Origin: Ephydatia muelleri
Lineage: Eukaryota > Porifera > Demospongiae > Spongillida > Spongillidae
Direction of reading: 5' to 3'
Length of the DNA: 64,000 nt
NCBI GenBank assembly: GCA_013339895.1
Contig: JABACO010000007.1
Coordinates: forward strand, 12,369,477 to 12,433,476
The position numbers were made by a program, and so were the translations under genes. This document shows, piece by piece, positions 1-11,579 of the stretch. The notes under the pieces were generated by a model that was not told where the DNA came from, ran no database searches, and saw only the letters and a program-made list of their open reading frames with translations. How positions within the stretch are numbered: the stretch's first letter is position 1; each line of letters begins with the position of its first letter.

Positions 1-340
1 CTGGGTGAGGTCCAGAATGCACAGCCTTACCAGTACCATGCTTCCCTGGTGATTAAACAGTATCTAACTTACTCAATGTATGTGGGTGCAATGATGACAT
101 AGCCATGGTCCTCAGGTGGGAGGGGCCAGTGATATGAGTTGGATCTTACCAAGTCAGGTAGCCTCTGGGTGAGGTCCAGAATGCACAGCCTCACCAGTAC
201 CATGCTTCCCTGGTGATTAAGAAGTATCTAACTTACTCAATGTTTGTGTGTGTAATGACGACATAGCCATGGTCCTCAGGTGGGAGGGGCCAATGACATG
301 GGCAAAGTCAGGCAGCCTCTAGGTTGAGGTCCAGAAATGC
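1..340. repeat. Tandem repeat, about 163-bp unit, two copies plus part of a third
   Basis: The phrase CTGGGTGAGGTCCAGAATGC occurs at 1 and again at about 165, and a weaker third match starts near 317. The intervening text is nearly identical between the first two copies. The array probably continues to the left of the window. No coding potential is seen. Confidence 0.85.
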
Positions 341-722
341 CTACATGTAGTGATGTATCGCAGTATATGTACTTGTAATCATATTCACGCATAAGCGGCC
401 TGCGCATTATTTTTAATCAGTGCTAATATGTGTGGAATGGCGGCTGTGGAATGTATACGGCTAACTTCTAAGCGGTAATTTTTTTCTATTCTACGTGACG
501 CGATACATTGCACGACGCCGCGACGCGATTCGATTATGCTGAACGTTCACATTTTGTACGCTGGTCGCGCGATGTCGCATTGCGGTGCCTTGCATCAATT
601 TGTGAACTAGCTCGCTGCAAAGGCTTACGCACTGCGTCATGACAAACAAAGCATATGTAGCGGACATGAGGTCATCAGAGACATATGTCTTGTAGCCATG
701 CTTCTCACGTGGTGGTATTGCT

Positions 723-1205
723 CTAAGCTTCTGCATAGTGGATGTGACGCGTTCCTTTGCCTCCATCCTCTTTGTCTGTTTCTGCTGCCCTATTGTTTTG
801 TTGATCCTTGTTGCGAAGCTCTGAGATTGTCTTTGTTAGTTCATCCATAGTATGACAGAAAGTTGTCCACTCGTCATTGCTGAGCAGTGACGTCTCTGTG
901 AGGTGGAGCAGTCCGGTTTGAAACATTGTGTGGACTTTCTCCCTGTTGGACTCGGTTTGAGATGCACTTCATGTCTGATGGTTCTGATGTTGTTGCACGT
1001 GTCTCGGGATGAATGAGGAGGCATTGGGATTAAGACCATTCCTTGTGGCCTGATCTCTTCGAGACTGGTCTTCTCTGCGACTGTTAGTGGTGGTTACTTG
1101 TCCCCTTGTCGGCTGGTCTCGTCTTCCAGTTCTGGGACGATTGCCCTCAGATTGGTGAGCAGGCCCCCCTGATCTACCACCCCCTGATGACTGCTCCACC
1201 CTCAA
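723..1205 (-). other. Coding-like Arg/Gln-rich region, unassigned
   Basis: Two neighbouring minus-strand frames (969-1205 and 723-926) read as a basic, Arg/Gly/Gln/Thr-rich segment followed by a more ordinary helical-looking segment containing ELRNKDQQNN. The composition resembles a nucleic-acid-binding ORF1 or gag-like region of a retroelement, but no zinc knuckle or RRM is visible and I cannot name a family. It could also be one exon of a host gene. The frames are separate and I do not join them. Confidence 0.2.
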
Positions 1206-1368
1206 GGGCTGCCCATACCTTGTAGGATCCTCCCCCCTACAGGCTGGCTACTTTGACCATCTCCCCGAGACCCACCAGTCCTTCCCTATCTACCACCACT
1301 CTGGGACTGAGGCTCACTTACTCTACCACCTCCTGATGATTGCCCTCCCCTCAAGGACTGACCATATC

Positions 1369-2165
1369 TTACCGAGTCATCCCTCCCTCTATTCCCTCTC
1401 CCTGGCTCCGCCCTCCTCTACTCATGCCTAAATTGTTAGACCCATGCTGATCACCTTCTACAGGTCTGCCTCTCTCCTCAAGCCGGTCCTCAGCTACACT
1501 TCCTCCCACCAACTGACCCCCCCTCACTTGTATACCATTCCCCCCAGGGTGACCCCCCCCCTCCTGGACGCTGTCCCCCCACAGTGTTGGTGGCGCTGAT
1601 GGAGGTAATAGCTGACTAGTTTGTTCCACCCCACATCTCCTGTAGTACGCCTTTTGGGGGACCGCTGGTAGAGATGTGAGTGTTGTGGTGATGTGAGTTT
1701 CTTTGGGACGCACGTCAGCAGTCATGTTGTTGTTTGCAAAGTCCTTGTCTGTAAAGTACAGCATTAACCTCTCATACCTTACCGGTTCCAATGAGACCAG
1801 TGGTAAGGGTTGACTGATGGGAGTGTGGTGTTGTGACATCGTTCCAGTGGCTTCCGCCCCAATGCACATTCCAGTGTCCGGGATGTCAGGCCCGATTGCT
1901 TGAGTGGTGCTAGTAGTTGTTGCCTCATTCATCAGATATGTCATATCTGGTGCTAGTGACGATATCAGAGGCAGCAGCTGACCCACTTGCTGTGACTCAC
2001 ATCTCCCGTAGTATGCCATTTCGGGCAACCGCTGACAGAGGTGTGAGTGTTGAAGTGAGGTTGGGTTTCATTGGGACTTATGTTGGTTGTCATGTTGTTG
2101 TTGGAAATGTCGTTGTCCATATAGTCACGTCGTTGTCTCTCATACATTCCCCTGTGCGGATTCAC
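1369..2165 (-). other. Coding-like region with an internal duplication, unassigned
   Basis: A 219-codon minus-strand frame (1369-2028) starts with a YYGRC-containing stretch, runs through Thr/Pro-rich sequence and ends Gly/Arg-rich. DNA at about 1618-1760 and 1974-2115 is a diverged direct duplication: both contain a CATCTCC-GTAGTA-GCC core, a GTGAGTGTTG word and a GTCATGTTGTTGTT word. The duplication puts related YYxRC peptides in the first and middle parts of the frame. No known domain is recognised. The low-complexity C-terminal part weakens the case for a real protein. Confidence 0.25.
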
Positions 2166-2169
2166 TGTC

Positions 2170-3430
2170 TAGTTTACCTCCAGACCTGTATGTTGGTTCA
2201 CTGAGCCTGAGGGTTGTGGCAGGTGTAGATGTGCTCTCAGCGCTATGAGTTAATCATTAGGTCTATTCAATAGCGTGGACTGAGAATAGAGGTTTGCCAC
2301 AAATCTCAGTCACTGGTGATGATTCCAGTATAGTGGAACCATAGTCATATCTCCTCCACAGTGGATGTTTTTGGAGGAAGCGATATTTATAACCAGCAAC
2401 TTGCATCACCGATTTCGTCCCAGTCTTCCGTGCTAGGAGTTTGTTGGATGCAAGGCCATAGATATCTGCACAGTTCTTTTGAACAACTCCACCTCCTGCT
2501 CTGACCACAGATTTGCTCTGCCCTTAGCTTTGATAGCTGAAGACGCTTCACTCCATCATCATTTAAAGGTTCGAGAACCTTACGGAAAAAATATTCGCAG
2601 CCCCGATGAGGAGAACCCTTTTTCCAACCTCTTGGCTAGAATCAGTCACGCCCACTGATTAACTTACGAAGATGAAGACATCGCTGGAACAAATCCAAAT
2701 GTCGAATCTTGGCATGGCACTACGTTTTCCAGGTGAGCTGTTTACACCAGGCTCTGATTCCTCAATGTTGGACACAACATCTTATGCCGCACAACTGAAG
2801 TCGACAATAATTAGAACCCTAACCATTTAGTGTGTGTATTCATATATATGTGTAGTGTTTGGGAAATTCATCAGTTGGTCTTAGATACCACAATTTCTAT
2901 GCCAAAATTTGACTTGTCACAGAGCGATTAAATCTACTATCGGCCTGTCTATAAATGTATGGGAGTTTAATGGATTTTTACACCCCGTAGGTTCCTGATA
3001 AGAGTTTCATCCTGGATTGAAACTGATAATTCACTCCAAATTGGTAGCTACCCAAATTGCTATGACTTGACAATGCCAAGATTTTACATGACACTCAGCA
3101 GATAAAAGTTATATCTGCCTATTTTAATGTATGGTAATTGAATGGGTTTTCACATCTCACATGCTTATCGGTGTCAATTTCTTTCTTTTCGTATACAAAG
3201 TGATATCGACATTTAGCTAACCAATTAACCGCTTCAATAACGCAGTATAGTCCATTTGCTCCTGAAAACTGTATTTGTTATCTCATAATTAGCCTGATCA
3301 ATACCTGTCTTAGCGTGGTCATAATACAAGTCTGCTGTGCTGCTGCGTGATGCCTGAGGCGAATGATTAATCTCTCCTATCATTATTTTCTTCATGTATG
3401 CACTGTTTCCATCCAACAAAGGTTACAAAG
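2170..3430. other. No gene recognised
   Basis: This stretch has a short minus-strand frame at 2263-2508 with no recognised domain. It also has AT-rich sequence with two diverged copies of a roughly 200-bp motif (near 2900-3010 and 3080-3170) that share ATAAATGTATGG/TTTAATGTATGG-like words. I see no supported gene. Confidence 0.4.
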
Positions 3431-3439
3431 GTAGTAACT

Positions 3440-4570
3440 GGTTCATCCTTGTGTATAATTCAGGCATGCACCAACTCTGACAAGAACCGCACTTGGGAGA
3501 GCCAACCATACATTGGCCAGTTGGTATTATCCTAACCTCTGCTGCAATTCTTTATTCTGGTGCTCTTCCAGCCACTGCTCTGAAGATGTTTAATATCCTC
3601 AATGCTGCAATCATCAGTCAAAGAACATTCTTTCGCCATCAGACCCAGTTGATATTGTTTGGAAACGTAGTCAAGAGTTGCTATTGAAATTGCTGAAAGA
3701 TACAGGGGATCCTCTGATACTGGCCGGTGATGGAAGATCAGCCTGGACATAGTCCAAAGTGGGTCATATTCTGTGCTAGAATTAACTTTCAACAAGATCA
3801 TTGACTTAAAACTGGTTCAGGTTAGTACAATTATCATCAGTATGCTTTTCACAACAGTTTATTGCAGAGTAATGAGGTTGGCTGCAGTAACAATATGGAG
3901 AAGGTCTTCAGCGTGTTTTGAAAATTTTGGGATGAGATGAACTTCAGGTGGGGATGCTAGTTACAGACAGGCACCAACAGATTACAAAGTATATACAAGA
4001 GCAACATCCCAATATTATGCACTATTGTGATGTTTGGCATGTAGCTAAAGGTGTGTTGTAATATCACTCATTACAACTCAATAATGTTGGTTTTGTTTTT
4101 TCTTTCTAAATCTAAAAAGGTTTCCTTAAAGAAAGTGAAGCATTAGCAAAGCAAAAGGATTGCAAACGTGTTGGAGAGTGGGAATAAAGCATGGTAAAGC
4201 ATGTACTGGTGTGTGTTGTCCACTGGTGATGGTGATACAGTTGTGGCAAAGTGGTTGTCACTTGAAAACCACATTCACAATAAGCACAGCGGACACAGTA
4301 AACTGTATGCAAAATGCTTTGAATGACCTGATTCATGCTCTGGACAGTCGTGATTGAGTTAAGATGGCAGACAACTCTTCAACCAAACTCAGGAAAAACA
4401 GAGGACTTGGATCCCCATCACATGGCATTCCTAAGAATGCAATTGTACGGGCCATTTTTGTGCCACCATCTGCGACAGTACATGACGATCAAGAGGAAGA
4501 ATCATCGACATCTTCTAATCCTTCAAGCCTGTCGTCGTTTTCTTTCTGCTAAGGATCAGACCTCCTAACT
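3440..4570 (+). mobile_element. Kolobok-like DNA transposase relic, intron-containing
   Basis: Plus-strand frames encode fragments of a DDE-type transposase family that I know from cnidarians and fish. These are GDGRSAW near 3730, a TFNKIIDLKLVQ block at 3785-3820, then after a likely intron SNEVGCSNNMEK, then VTDRHQQITKYIQ with HYCDVWHVAK at 3960-4050. The D of GDGR, the D of TDRH and the DVWH block are the conserved acidic positions of this family. GT-AG boundaries fit at about 3820 to 3866 and after CTAAAG at about 4051. The frame changes repeatedly and stops occur, so the copy is dead. After about 4200 only fragments remain. I call it Kolobok-like from remembered family motifs. A related unnamed family is possible. 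Confidence 0.5.
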
Positions 4571-4639
4571 ACGTGCTGACTGTCGTCATTTTCCTCCAGA
4601 TCAGGATCAGACTAACCCACCTCCTAACTACCTTTATTT

Positions 4640-4980
4640 TTTTGAACAGTTAGCTTTTAGTGTGTGTATTGTGTGATTTGTTGATTCAGTCTGAAAGAAT
4701 GTTTGTGCATGAGAAAAAAGGAAATTTAATTTAGTAATTAAACCAACATGTTTAGCTTAAACAAACAACATATCATCATCTAAACCATGAATCTAATATA
4801 TTCTTTGCCCTTTGTGATACAATTACAACTTAGTTACAGATTTGTTATATCAAGTTATCTCGAAGTGATGTAACTAGTACATAACTTATACCTAGCTAGT
4901 GACTATAATTTGTGTAAGTTGTCTTTAACTTAATATACCTCAGTTACGCGAATCAGTTATGCTTCGTATTACAATAGTTC
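4640..4980. other. AT-rich, no feature seen
   Basis: This AT-rich spacer lies between the transposase relic and the LINE fragment. No open frame, terminal repeat or RNA gene is visible. Confidence 0.4.
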
Positions 4981-4984
4981 GCTT

Positions 4985-5960
4985 GCTGTGCATGGAGCCT
5001 GGTTCACCATACAGAGGGAGCCACAGTTCCGTGCATTGAACCAGAAACCTGCCCAGTCACCAAGAGCCACACATCTGTCCAGCAGATCCTGTGCCTCCTC
5101 TTGCTTGAGGGGCTATGCAGATGTCATCTGCATAGGCGAGGCATGGTATCAGCCGGGGAGTACCCTGCCTGACTGGTGGACAGGTGGCGCAGGATTCCCT
5201 TTAGCACAATGTTAAAGAGGATCGGGCTGAGAGGGCACCTCTGCTTGACTCCAAACCGCTGGGGGATGTTGGTCGTGTAGGAGTCCCTTCCAGTCCTGAC
5301 AATAATGGTGGCTCCATCTTGGACCACACTCAGTAGGGTTCCTGAGAGTCCAAGACGCTCGGAACACCTGTCATAGGCTAGGAAGCCTTTCTGTGCAGGA
5401 GAGAAAGATGACATCGCCGTGGCCCAGGAAGCAACACGCCTGGCAATGATGGCCACATACAACTTCTAGATGGTCAATTGGAGGCTGATGGGTCGCCAGT
5501 TGCGCATCTCTGAAGGTTAATCCCCCTTGTGGATGAGGGTGACCGTGGAGTGTTTCCATGACAAGGGGGACCTGGAGTTGGTGTGGCTGATGTTGTAAAT
5601 CCCAGCCAGAATAAGACCTTTTGGGTCTGCCCATCTCCAAGTGGCATTTGTCACTCCCGGAGCAGTGTTCTTCATGCGCCGGAACTGCTCATCAGGGGAG
5701 AACAGTTCGCCCAGTACCTCACCTCCATCAGCACCCTCAACATCTTGAGGGGGAAACAGCCATTCTGGAGTGGGACTCAGCGGAGGGGATGCGGCAGAGA
5801 AAATGAGCCACTACCTCCTCTTCAGCCAATTTACAGTACAGTGGGGGTCCCTCTGCACCTCACACAGTCACTGGGAATGGCCCTGTACAGACGCTGCAAC
5901 ATTGTAGAGTTGGCTGCATGGTAGTGCCATCCTGAGGCATGGTGGCCAGGTGGTAGTCTC
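4985..5960 (-). mobile_element. R2/NeSL-like LINE fragment (reverse transcriptase fingers and palm)
   Basis: On the minus strand the frames read, in order, a WKHSTVTLIHKGD block near 5525-5570, a NWRPISLQLTIY-like block near 5480-5500, FSPAQKGFL near 5385-5405 and the strongly diagnostic GVKQRCPLSPILFN near 5220-5250. These match reverse transcriptase motifs 1 to 4 of early-branching LINEs with a restriction-like endonuclease, in the usual order and spacing. The catalytic FADD region, which should lie just downstream at lower coordinates, is not seen. The frame shifts between 5462 and 5480, so the copy is a dead fragment. It may belong to the same broad LINE group as the endonuclease tails at 22.4 and 63.2 kb. 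Confidence 0.6.
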
Positions 5961-6285
5961 GTACCCAGACCCTGATTCCCACAGCTGCCGGTGGATTACA
6001 TCACCACTACGTGGAAAGAGGGTCTGGTAAAGTCCTATACTCAATTCTGTCCAGTGATTATGTAATACGTCGTGAGGAATGTAAATGAATTTTATTAACA
6101 TACTCAAATAATTTAGTTAAATTGAGCGGAAGTATAACGTAATAAGTTAATTCCATCACGCTCTACCAGCACCTCTTTCTTTCCGGCCTGACATGACACA
6201 GAGCAACTCTCCGCATTAAGCTTAGTTTACTACCACTGTACCTAAACTCTACCTTAATGCCATCTAATTGATCTTACAGGCTGAG
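5961..6285. other. Spacer, no feature seen
   Basis: Sequence between the LINE fragment and the DIRS element. No supported gene or terminal repeat was found. Confidence 0.35.
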
Positions 6286-6289
6286 TAAA

Positions 6290-8920
6290 TGTACCCCCTG
6301 CCCCATACTATGAATCGTAGTTGTATTTGGCCCATAATGGGGGCAGGCGACAGCCGCCGCCAGGCATATAACAGCTGTGTCTCATATCACTGGGCCTACA
6401 GGGACCAACGGGTGACGTTGGTCACCATTGGGTCGGCCTGTGTCCCAAACCAAGACACTGGTCATGGTTTGGTGGCTGTCCCAGGGTAGAAGCCCAGAGG
6501 GTGTCGCCCAAGTGAAAAACCCCAAAATGGTTGGCGATTAGGATATGGTTTCAGGTTTGTGGAGTAGGGTACACAGCAAGGGTACATACATCTTGGTAAG
6601 GTAATTGTTACTGTGCGGCCATAGTTCTAGTGTCAGATGGGTGAGTCAGGGGATGACGGGTGAAGGTCTGATATGCAGAACTTTGCCATCTGCCAAGCTT
6701 CTGGATGGTCTCAGTGGGAAGGCCTGCTCTGGCAGCTGCTGTGGCTGCACCAATACATAGACTGCACTGCGCCACAGCATTTAGTATGCAGAGCTGTGCA
6801 GAGTCTGCATATCAACCATATGCAGATGAGTATCATTGAAGTGTTCATATGCAGACGTCTGCATATGAACACTTCAATGATACTCATCTGCATATGGTTG
6901 ATATGCAGACTCGGCACAACTCTGCATACTAAATGCTGTAGCGCAGTGCTGTGTGTGTTGTATTGGGCTGGATTGTAGCCACATTGCTCCACCAGGGATA
7001 GGAAAGTGGAGCGGAAGCTCTTGGATGTAAGCGGCCTCCCACCTCTGAAGTGGAAGAGGGGTGATGACTGAATGGGACAGCGACAGCATCCTCTATAGGC
7101 CTCCATTGCTGCCACTGGACACGTGTGCCTTTCCCTCGGTACGCCCAATACAGATAGTGGTGCCCTTGCCCATCTGGTCGGTTTTGGACCGCTTGATGAA
7201 AAAGTGCATGCCTTCTCCGGTCCAGCTGATGTCTTGCCTGGTAGGGTGGTACCTAGGGTCAAACCTTCGGTTCTTGAGGGGAAATTCGCTGACCCTCAAG
7301 AAACCAAAGAAGCCGAGGTTAAGGGCCATCCAATGGTCATGTCTTTTCAGGGGGGCTGCCTCCAACCTCTGCAGCATGTGACCCAGCATCTCCACAGTCA
7401 GCAGCAGTCGTGTGGGCTTGAGGTGGATGGGCTCCTGGAGGCTTTGGACACCCCGGATGGCAAGTCGCAGCGTTGGGTTACTGGAAGCGGGGCTCTTGTA
7501 CCCCATGGAGTGGTGCAGGAATGAGACTGCTGCCACATAAACCTGAATGGTCCTGGAGTTCAGGGTCTGGCTGAGGTGGGCTGCAAATAGTGTGTGTGCT
7601 GGGGACCGGTATCAACTTGAAAGCATGGCAGAAACCCTGGTAGCACCTGATCCCAGTGGCATAGGTGGTTGCAGTTGATGGGGCCGTGGCTCTGTTCAGT
7701 AGGAGCTGGAGATGGTGGTTCAGGTCTCGGGCAGGTGATGTGGGGTTGGGGTTGGTTGAGGGTCCGCCTGGGGGGCAAGAGTGAAGAAGAGGGGTAAGTT
7801 ATTTCGGGAAAGGGCATCAGCAATGCTGTTTAGTCTGCCAGGTAAGTGTGACAGGCGGATGGTGAAGCTGTGCTGGGCTGCCACTAGAAACAGGGTACGG
7901 AGCAGCTACATGAGGTCAGGATGTTTCGCAGACTGTCTTGCCCATGCCTGTGCAATGGGGAGGTTGTCGCAATGGAAGTGGATGCGTAGGCCTGCCCAGA
8001 GATGACCCCATGTGCTAGCAGCAGCCACAATGGCAAACAGTTCCTGCCACTGTATGGAACGGAGTGGGAGGCGTTGGTGTGGCTGCCAGTCACCCCGGAA
8101 CCAAGCGCCGTTGAAGTAGGCACCAAAGCCTAGGAGCCTGAGGCATCAGTATAGAGCTGAAGAGAGTCGGCTGCTGTCCATTCTGGGTCCAGGAACATGG
8201 CAACACCATTCCAGGAAGGAAGGAAGCTGTCCCACCACCTAATGTCGGCTCTTGCTTCTGCATTAAGGCTGATGTGATGGTGAAGCTTCCTAACTGTGGT
8301 GGAGAGGTCAATTAGGCGGCGGAGAAAGAGCCTCCCTGCTGGCACCACCTTAGCAGCAAAGGAGAGCTTGCCGATGAGTGAGAGCAGCTCCCTCTTGGTG
8401 GCCTTGTGCCTGGATAGCCAGGACCTGGTTAGCCTTGTCAGCTCCTCTAGCTTGTCCGGGGCTTGTCGAAGCTGCTGTGCTGTTGTGTCGAGGACTATTC
8501 CCAGGAAGGTTAGAGCTGTGGTGGGTCCCTCCAGATTCTCAGAGGCTACTGGAATGTCTAACTGTGTCAGCATCCTGGACATTGCCTCCTGACATGTGTC
8601 CTTGCCGGGAGGGCCAACCAGGAGGAAGTCATCCAGGTAGTGTAGCAGCTGGGCCCCATAGTTGTTGGCCATGATCCAGTCGAGTGCCTCAGCGTAGTGG
8701 TTAAAGAGGGCAGGGGCTGAACGTAGACCAAAAGGAAGGCATGTGTCCACATAAAACTGTCCTCGCCAGCAGATCCCCAGGTGTGCCCAGTCTGCAGCTT
8801 GTACTGGAATCAGGCGGAAGGCAGCTTTGAGGTCAATCTTTGCCATCAACGCATCTTGACCATACTGGGAAAGCAGAGTCACAGTGTGATCCATAGTCAT
8901 AGATCCCTAACATGATCCAT
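6290..8920 (-). mobile_element. DIRS-type tyrosine-recombinase retroelement, fossil
   Basis: On the minus strand, a reverse transcriptase/RNase H region (about 8900 down to 7570) is followed by a tyrosine recombinase region (about 7540 down to 6600). The reverse transcriptase shows KIDLKAAFRLIPV, LPFGLRSAPALFN and the catalytic YLDDFLLVG. An RNase H start LYTDASGS follows. The recombinase shows LNLGFFGFLRVSEF and, further on, an AATAAARAGLP / LGRWQSSAYQ block typical of DIRS recombinases. This gene order and the absence of a DDE integrase separate it from LTR elements. The GC content is higher than in its neighbours. The element is broken, with several breaks, and carries a palindromic insertion at 6762-6951. 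No complete gag or terminal repeats were found. It looks old to middle-aged. Confidence 0.85.
6762..6951. repeat. Near-perfect 190-bp palindrome inserted in the DIRS recombinase region
   Basis: Two arms of about 95 nt meet with no loop between 6856 and 6857, at GCAGAC/GTCTGC. The inner 40 or so bases of each arm are identical and the outer parts differ at a few positions. The DNA flanking it on each side still reads as DIRS recombinase, so this is a later insertion, probably a small hairpin MITE. No clear target duplication was found. Confidence 0.85.
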
Positions 8921-9690
8921 AGTCAAACTCACAAGCGGCGAAACAACTCATATCCAGAAATGCGCGGTCAAAGGGAATTGACAATTGTTGCGGTTTGTAC
9001 ATTCGCGTATACTTCCTGAAAACTCCCATAGAAAATGAACGGCGTTTTATAAACTTGATTGTTAATTAATAACGTAATAGGATACAACTTTTGTGGCTAT
9101 CGATATTGTTTCAGATACGTACGATCTTGATTTAGCTAAACAGAAAACAACTGCTTTGTATTGAAAATTGTTGTAGTTTTTGTGAAAAAAGCACTTTCCA
9201 TTAAGATGTATGGAAAATCAACTTTTTCACACCTAATTAATGTATTCTGCAGCTCATAATTCTTACACCAGTTTAGATTCAGATTTTGTGGGCACCCAGA
9301 ATAAGAGATCATGCAGTTCTATTATTTTTAGAGATATTAAAAAAAATTTACCTAGTATAGATTTCGGCCATTTGAATTTTAAATTGTTTTGGGTCACAAG
9401 GACTAGGATACAATTAGCGCCATCTTGTTGATGTAGCTTCCATGGATACGGATACATGGCTAAATGCAAATTAATTAATTAACTGGGATGTTGGCTTATT
9501 GAATGGGTTACTTGTCTAGTGCAGCAGCTCGAAAGAATGATGTCATGGGGCCTGTTCAGCGCTGGCTGTACCAAGGACTACAACATTAGTCGTTGACTGT
9601 ACCAAGTGAGAGTATTCATCCACTTCTTTGTGTGCGCGCGAGATCTGGAGTTCGTGCGTGTGTGATTGCGTGTGTCTACATGTAGGCCTA
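8921..9690. other. AT-rich spacer, no gene seen
   Basis: AT-rich sequence downstream of the DIRS element. Only short frames occur, and none shows recognisable protein features. It ends in the TG-rich tract. Confidence 0.4.
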
Positions 9691-9691
9691 T

Positions 9692-9822
9692 GTGTGTGTG
9701 AGTGCGTGTGTGCGCGCTCACACACGCACACGCACTCAAACTATGCATGCAGAGGGAAAAAGAGGAAGGATTCATAGCCATTCGCACAACGCCCGTGAGC
9801 GCGCGTGTTCGTGTGATTGTAA

Positions 9823-9920
<98 letters not shown>

Positions 9921-9945
9921 CGTGCGCGCGCGTGTATGTATCTAT
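9692..9945. repeat. TG/CA microsatellite with a long pure (TG)n tract
   Basis: A CA/TG-rich segment holds an essentially pure (TG)n run from about 9828 to 9917, followed by TGCG and TATG variants. The Val/Cys or His/Thr frames across it are translation artefacts. Confidence 0.95.
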
Positions 9946-9951
9946 GTATGT

Positions 9952-11529
9952 ATATGGAACGTTCTATACGAAAATGGGTCTTGTGGATTTCATTTTATAA
10001 CATAAAATTTAAATCGATATATGGGACACCACGCGAAAATGATAACTCGCATTTATATATAAAATGTTATATAAATGCTTCTCGTTTGAATCGTTATATC
10101 TTCCGAACGGTAAACGCTATCAACATCTAATTTTCAACACTTTATACCACACCATTTCTCTATGGTAAAATACGTTTTGGGATCTTGCACTTGCTCCTTG
10201 CCAGTATTGCAACGTTCGATACCCCACTGGGTTCAAACCCGCCATAACTTTCTGTAGGAGTAATCAAATCGCTTCAATGTAGGTAGAGAGGTCCTATACC
10301 TATCGATTTGTTCTGTTCGTTAATTTTTATGCCATCTGTTACGGAGATACAGTTGAATAAACTACGTGCACGTTTTCCCGCTTGATTCGCGCCAATGTAA
10401 TAATCCCCGCCTCCCCATCATTGAGCGGAGCGCAATTTGCCCAAATCATTGGCGCGAAACGAGCGCGAAAATGTGCACGTAGTTTGTTCAACTGTATCTC
10501 CGTAACAGATTGCATAAAAGTTAACGAACAGAACAATTAGATAGATATAGGACCTCTCCACCTACAAACCGAATTTGAAGCGATTTGATTACTCCTACAG
10601 AAAGTTATGGCGGGTTTGAACCCGGTGGGGTATCGAACGTTGCAATACTGGCAAGGAGCAAATGCAAGACCCCAAAACATGTTTTGCCATAGAGAAATGT
10701 GGTATGAAGTGTTGAAAATAGGATGTTGATAGCGTTAACCGTTCGGAAGATATAACGATTCAAACGAGAAGCATGTATATAACATTTATATATAAATGCG
10801 AGTTATCATTTTCGCGTGAACTGTCCCATATCTTCCGTCATATTAACGCTATCGGGTTCCTATTTTTAACACAACATACCACACCATTACTATATGTGAA
10901 AATCCATTTTGGTGTCTTACACATGCGGGGTACCGACGTTACAAGGTCCGATACCCCGTAGGGTTCAAAACGGCCACATCTTCAGGTAGGAGTGTCCAAA
11001 TCGGTTACCCATGTAGAAGGGTCCTACCGCTATTGATTTGTTCTGTTCGTTAATTTTTGCTTTATCCGTTATCGAGATACAAGTGTGCAAAGAAATTGCA
11101 TATTTCCCGGGCGTTACGCGCCATTAACGTATTACGAGGACGTCCTCGAAGCCAGTCGTAACACGTTAACGCCCGGGAAATATGCAATTTCTTTGCACAC
11201 TTGTATCTCCATAACGGATAAAGCAAAAATTAACGAACAGAACAAATCAATAGCGGTAGGACCCTTCTACATGGGTACCTATTTTGAGCCGATTTGGACA
11301 CTCCTACCTGAAGATGGGCCGTTTTGAACCCTACGGGGTATCGGACCTTGTAACGTCGGTACCCCGCATGTGTAAGACACCAAAATGGATTTTCACATAT
11401 AGTAATGGTGTGGTATGTTGTGTTAAGAATAGGAACCCGATAGCGTTAATATGACGGAAGATATATCGATAAATTTTATGTTATAAAATGAAATCCACAA
11501 GACCCATTTTCGTATAGAACGTTCCATAT
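9952..11529. mobile_element. Composite fold-back element, copy 1
   Basis: The outer ends are inverted repeats of about 55 bp beginning TATGGAACGTTCTATACG, at 9952 and as the reverse complement ending near 11529. Inside lie two further long palindromes. Palindrome 1 spans about 10016-10835 and is centred near 10415. Palindrome 2 spans about 10836-11462 and is centred on CGAGGACGTCCTCG near 11143. The arms of both carry related words: TTAACGAACAGAACAAATC, a GTAGGACC word, GGGGTATCGGAC or GGGGTATCGAAC, and a TATCTCC-TAACGGAT block. There is no coding capacity. Flanks are TATG-like simple sequence on both sides. It is non-autonomous, and its superfamily is unknown. Confidence 0.8.
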
Positions 11530-11579
11530 ATGTATGTATCGATGATCTATATACATCAGTATGTCTGAGTATGCTTGTG

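Noticed and set aside
9692-10130. Open frames of 100-142 codons with poly-Cys/Val
   Set aside because: They cross the pure (TG)n tract and run into the fold-back arm; composition artefact.
10016-11462. Hammerhead-type or other known ribozyme in the conserved arm module
   Set aside because: The CTGATGA and GAAA core words of a hammerhead were not found in the expected arrangement. The ordered words remain unexplained.
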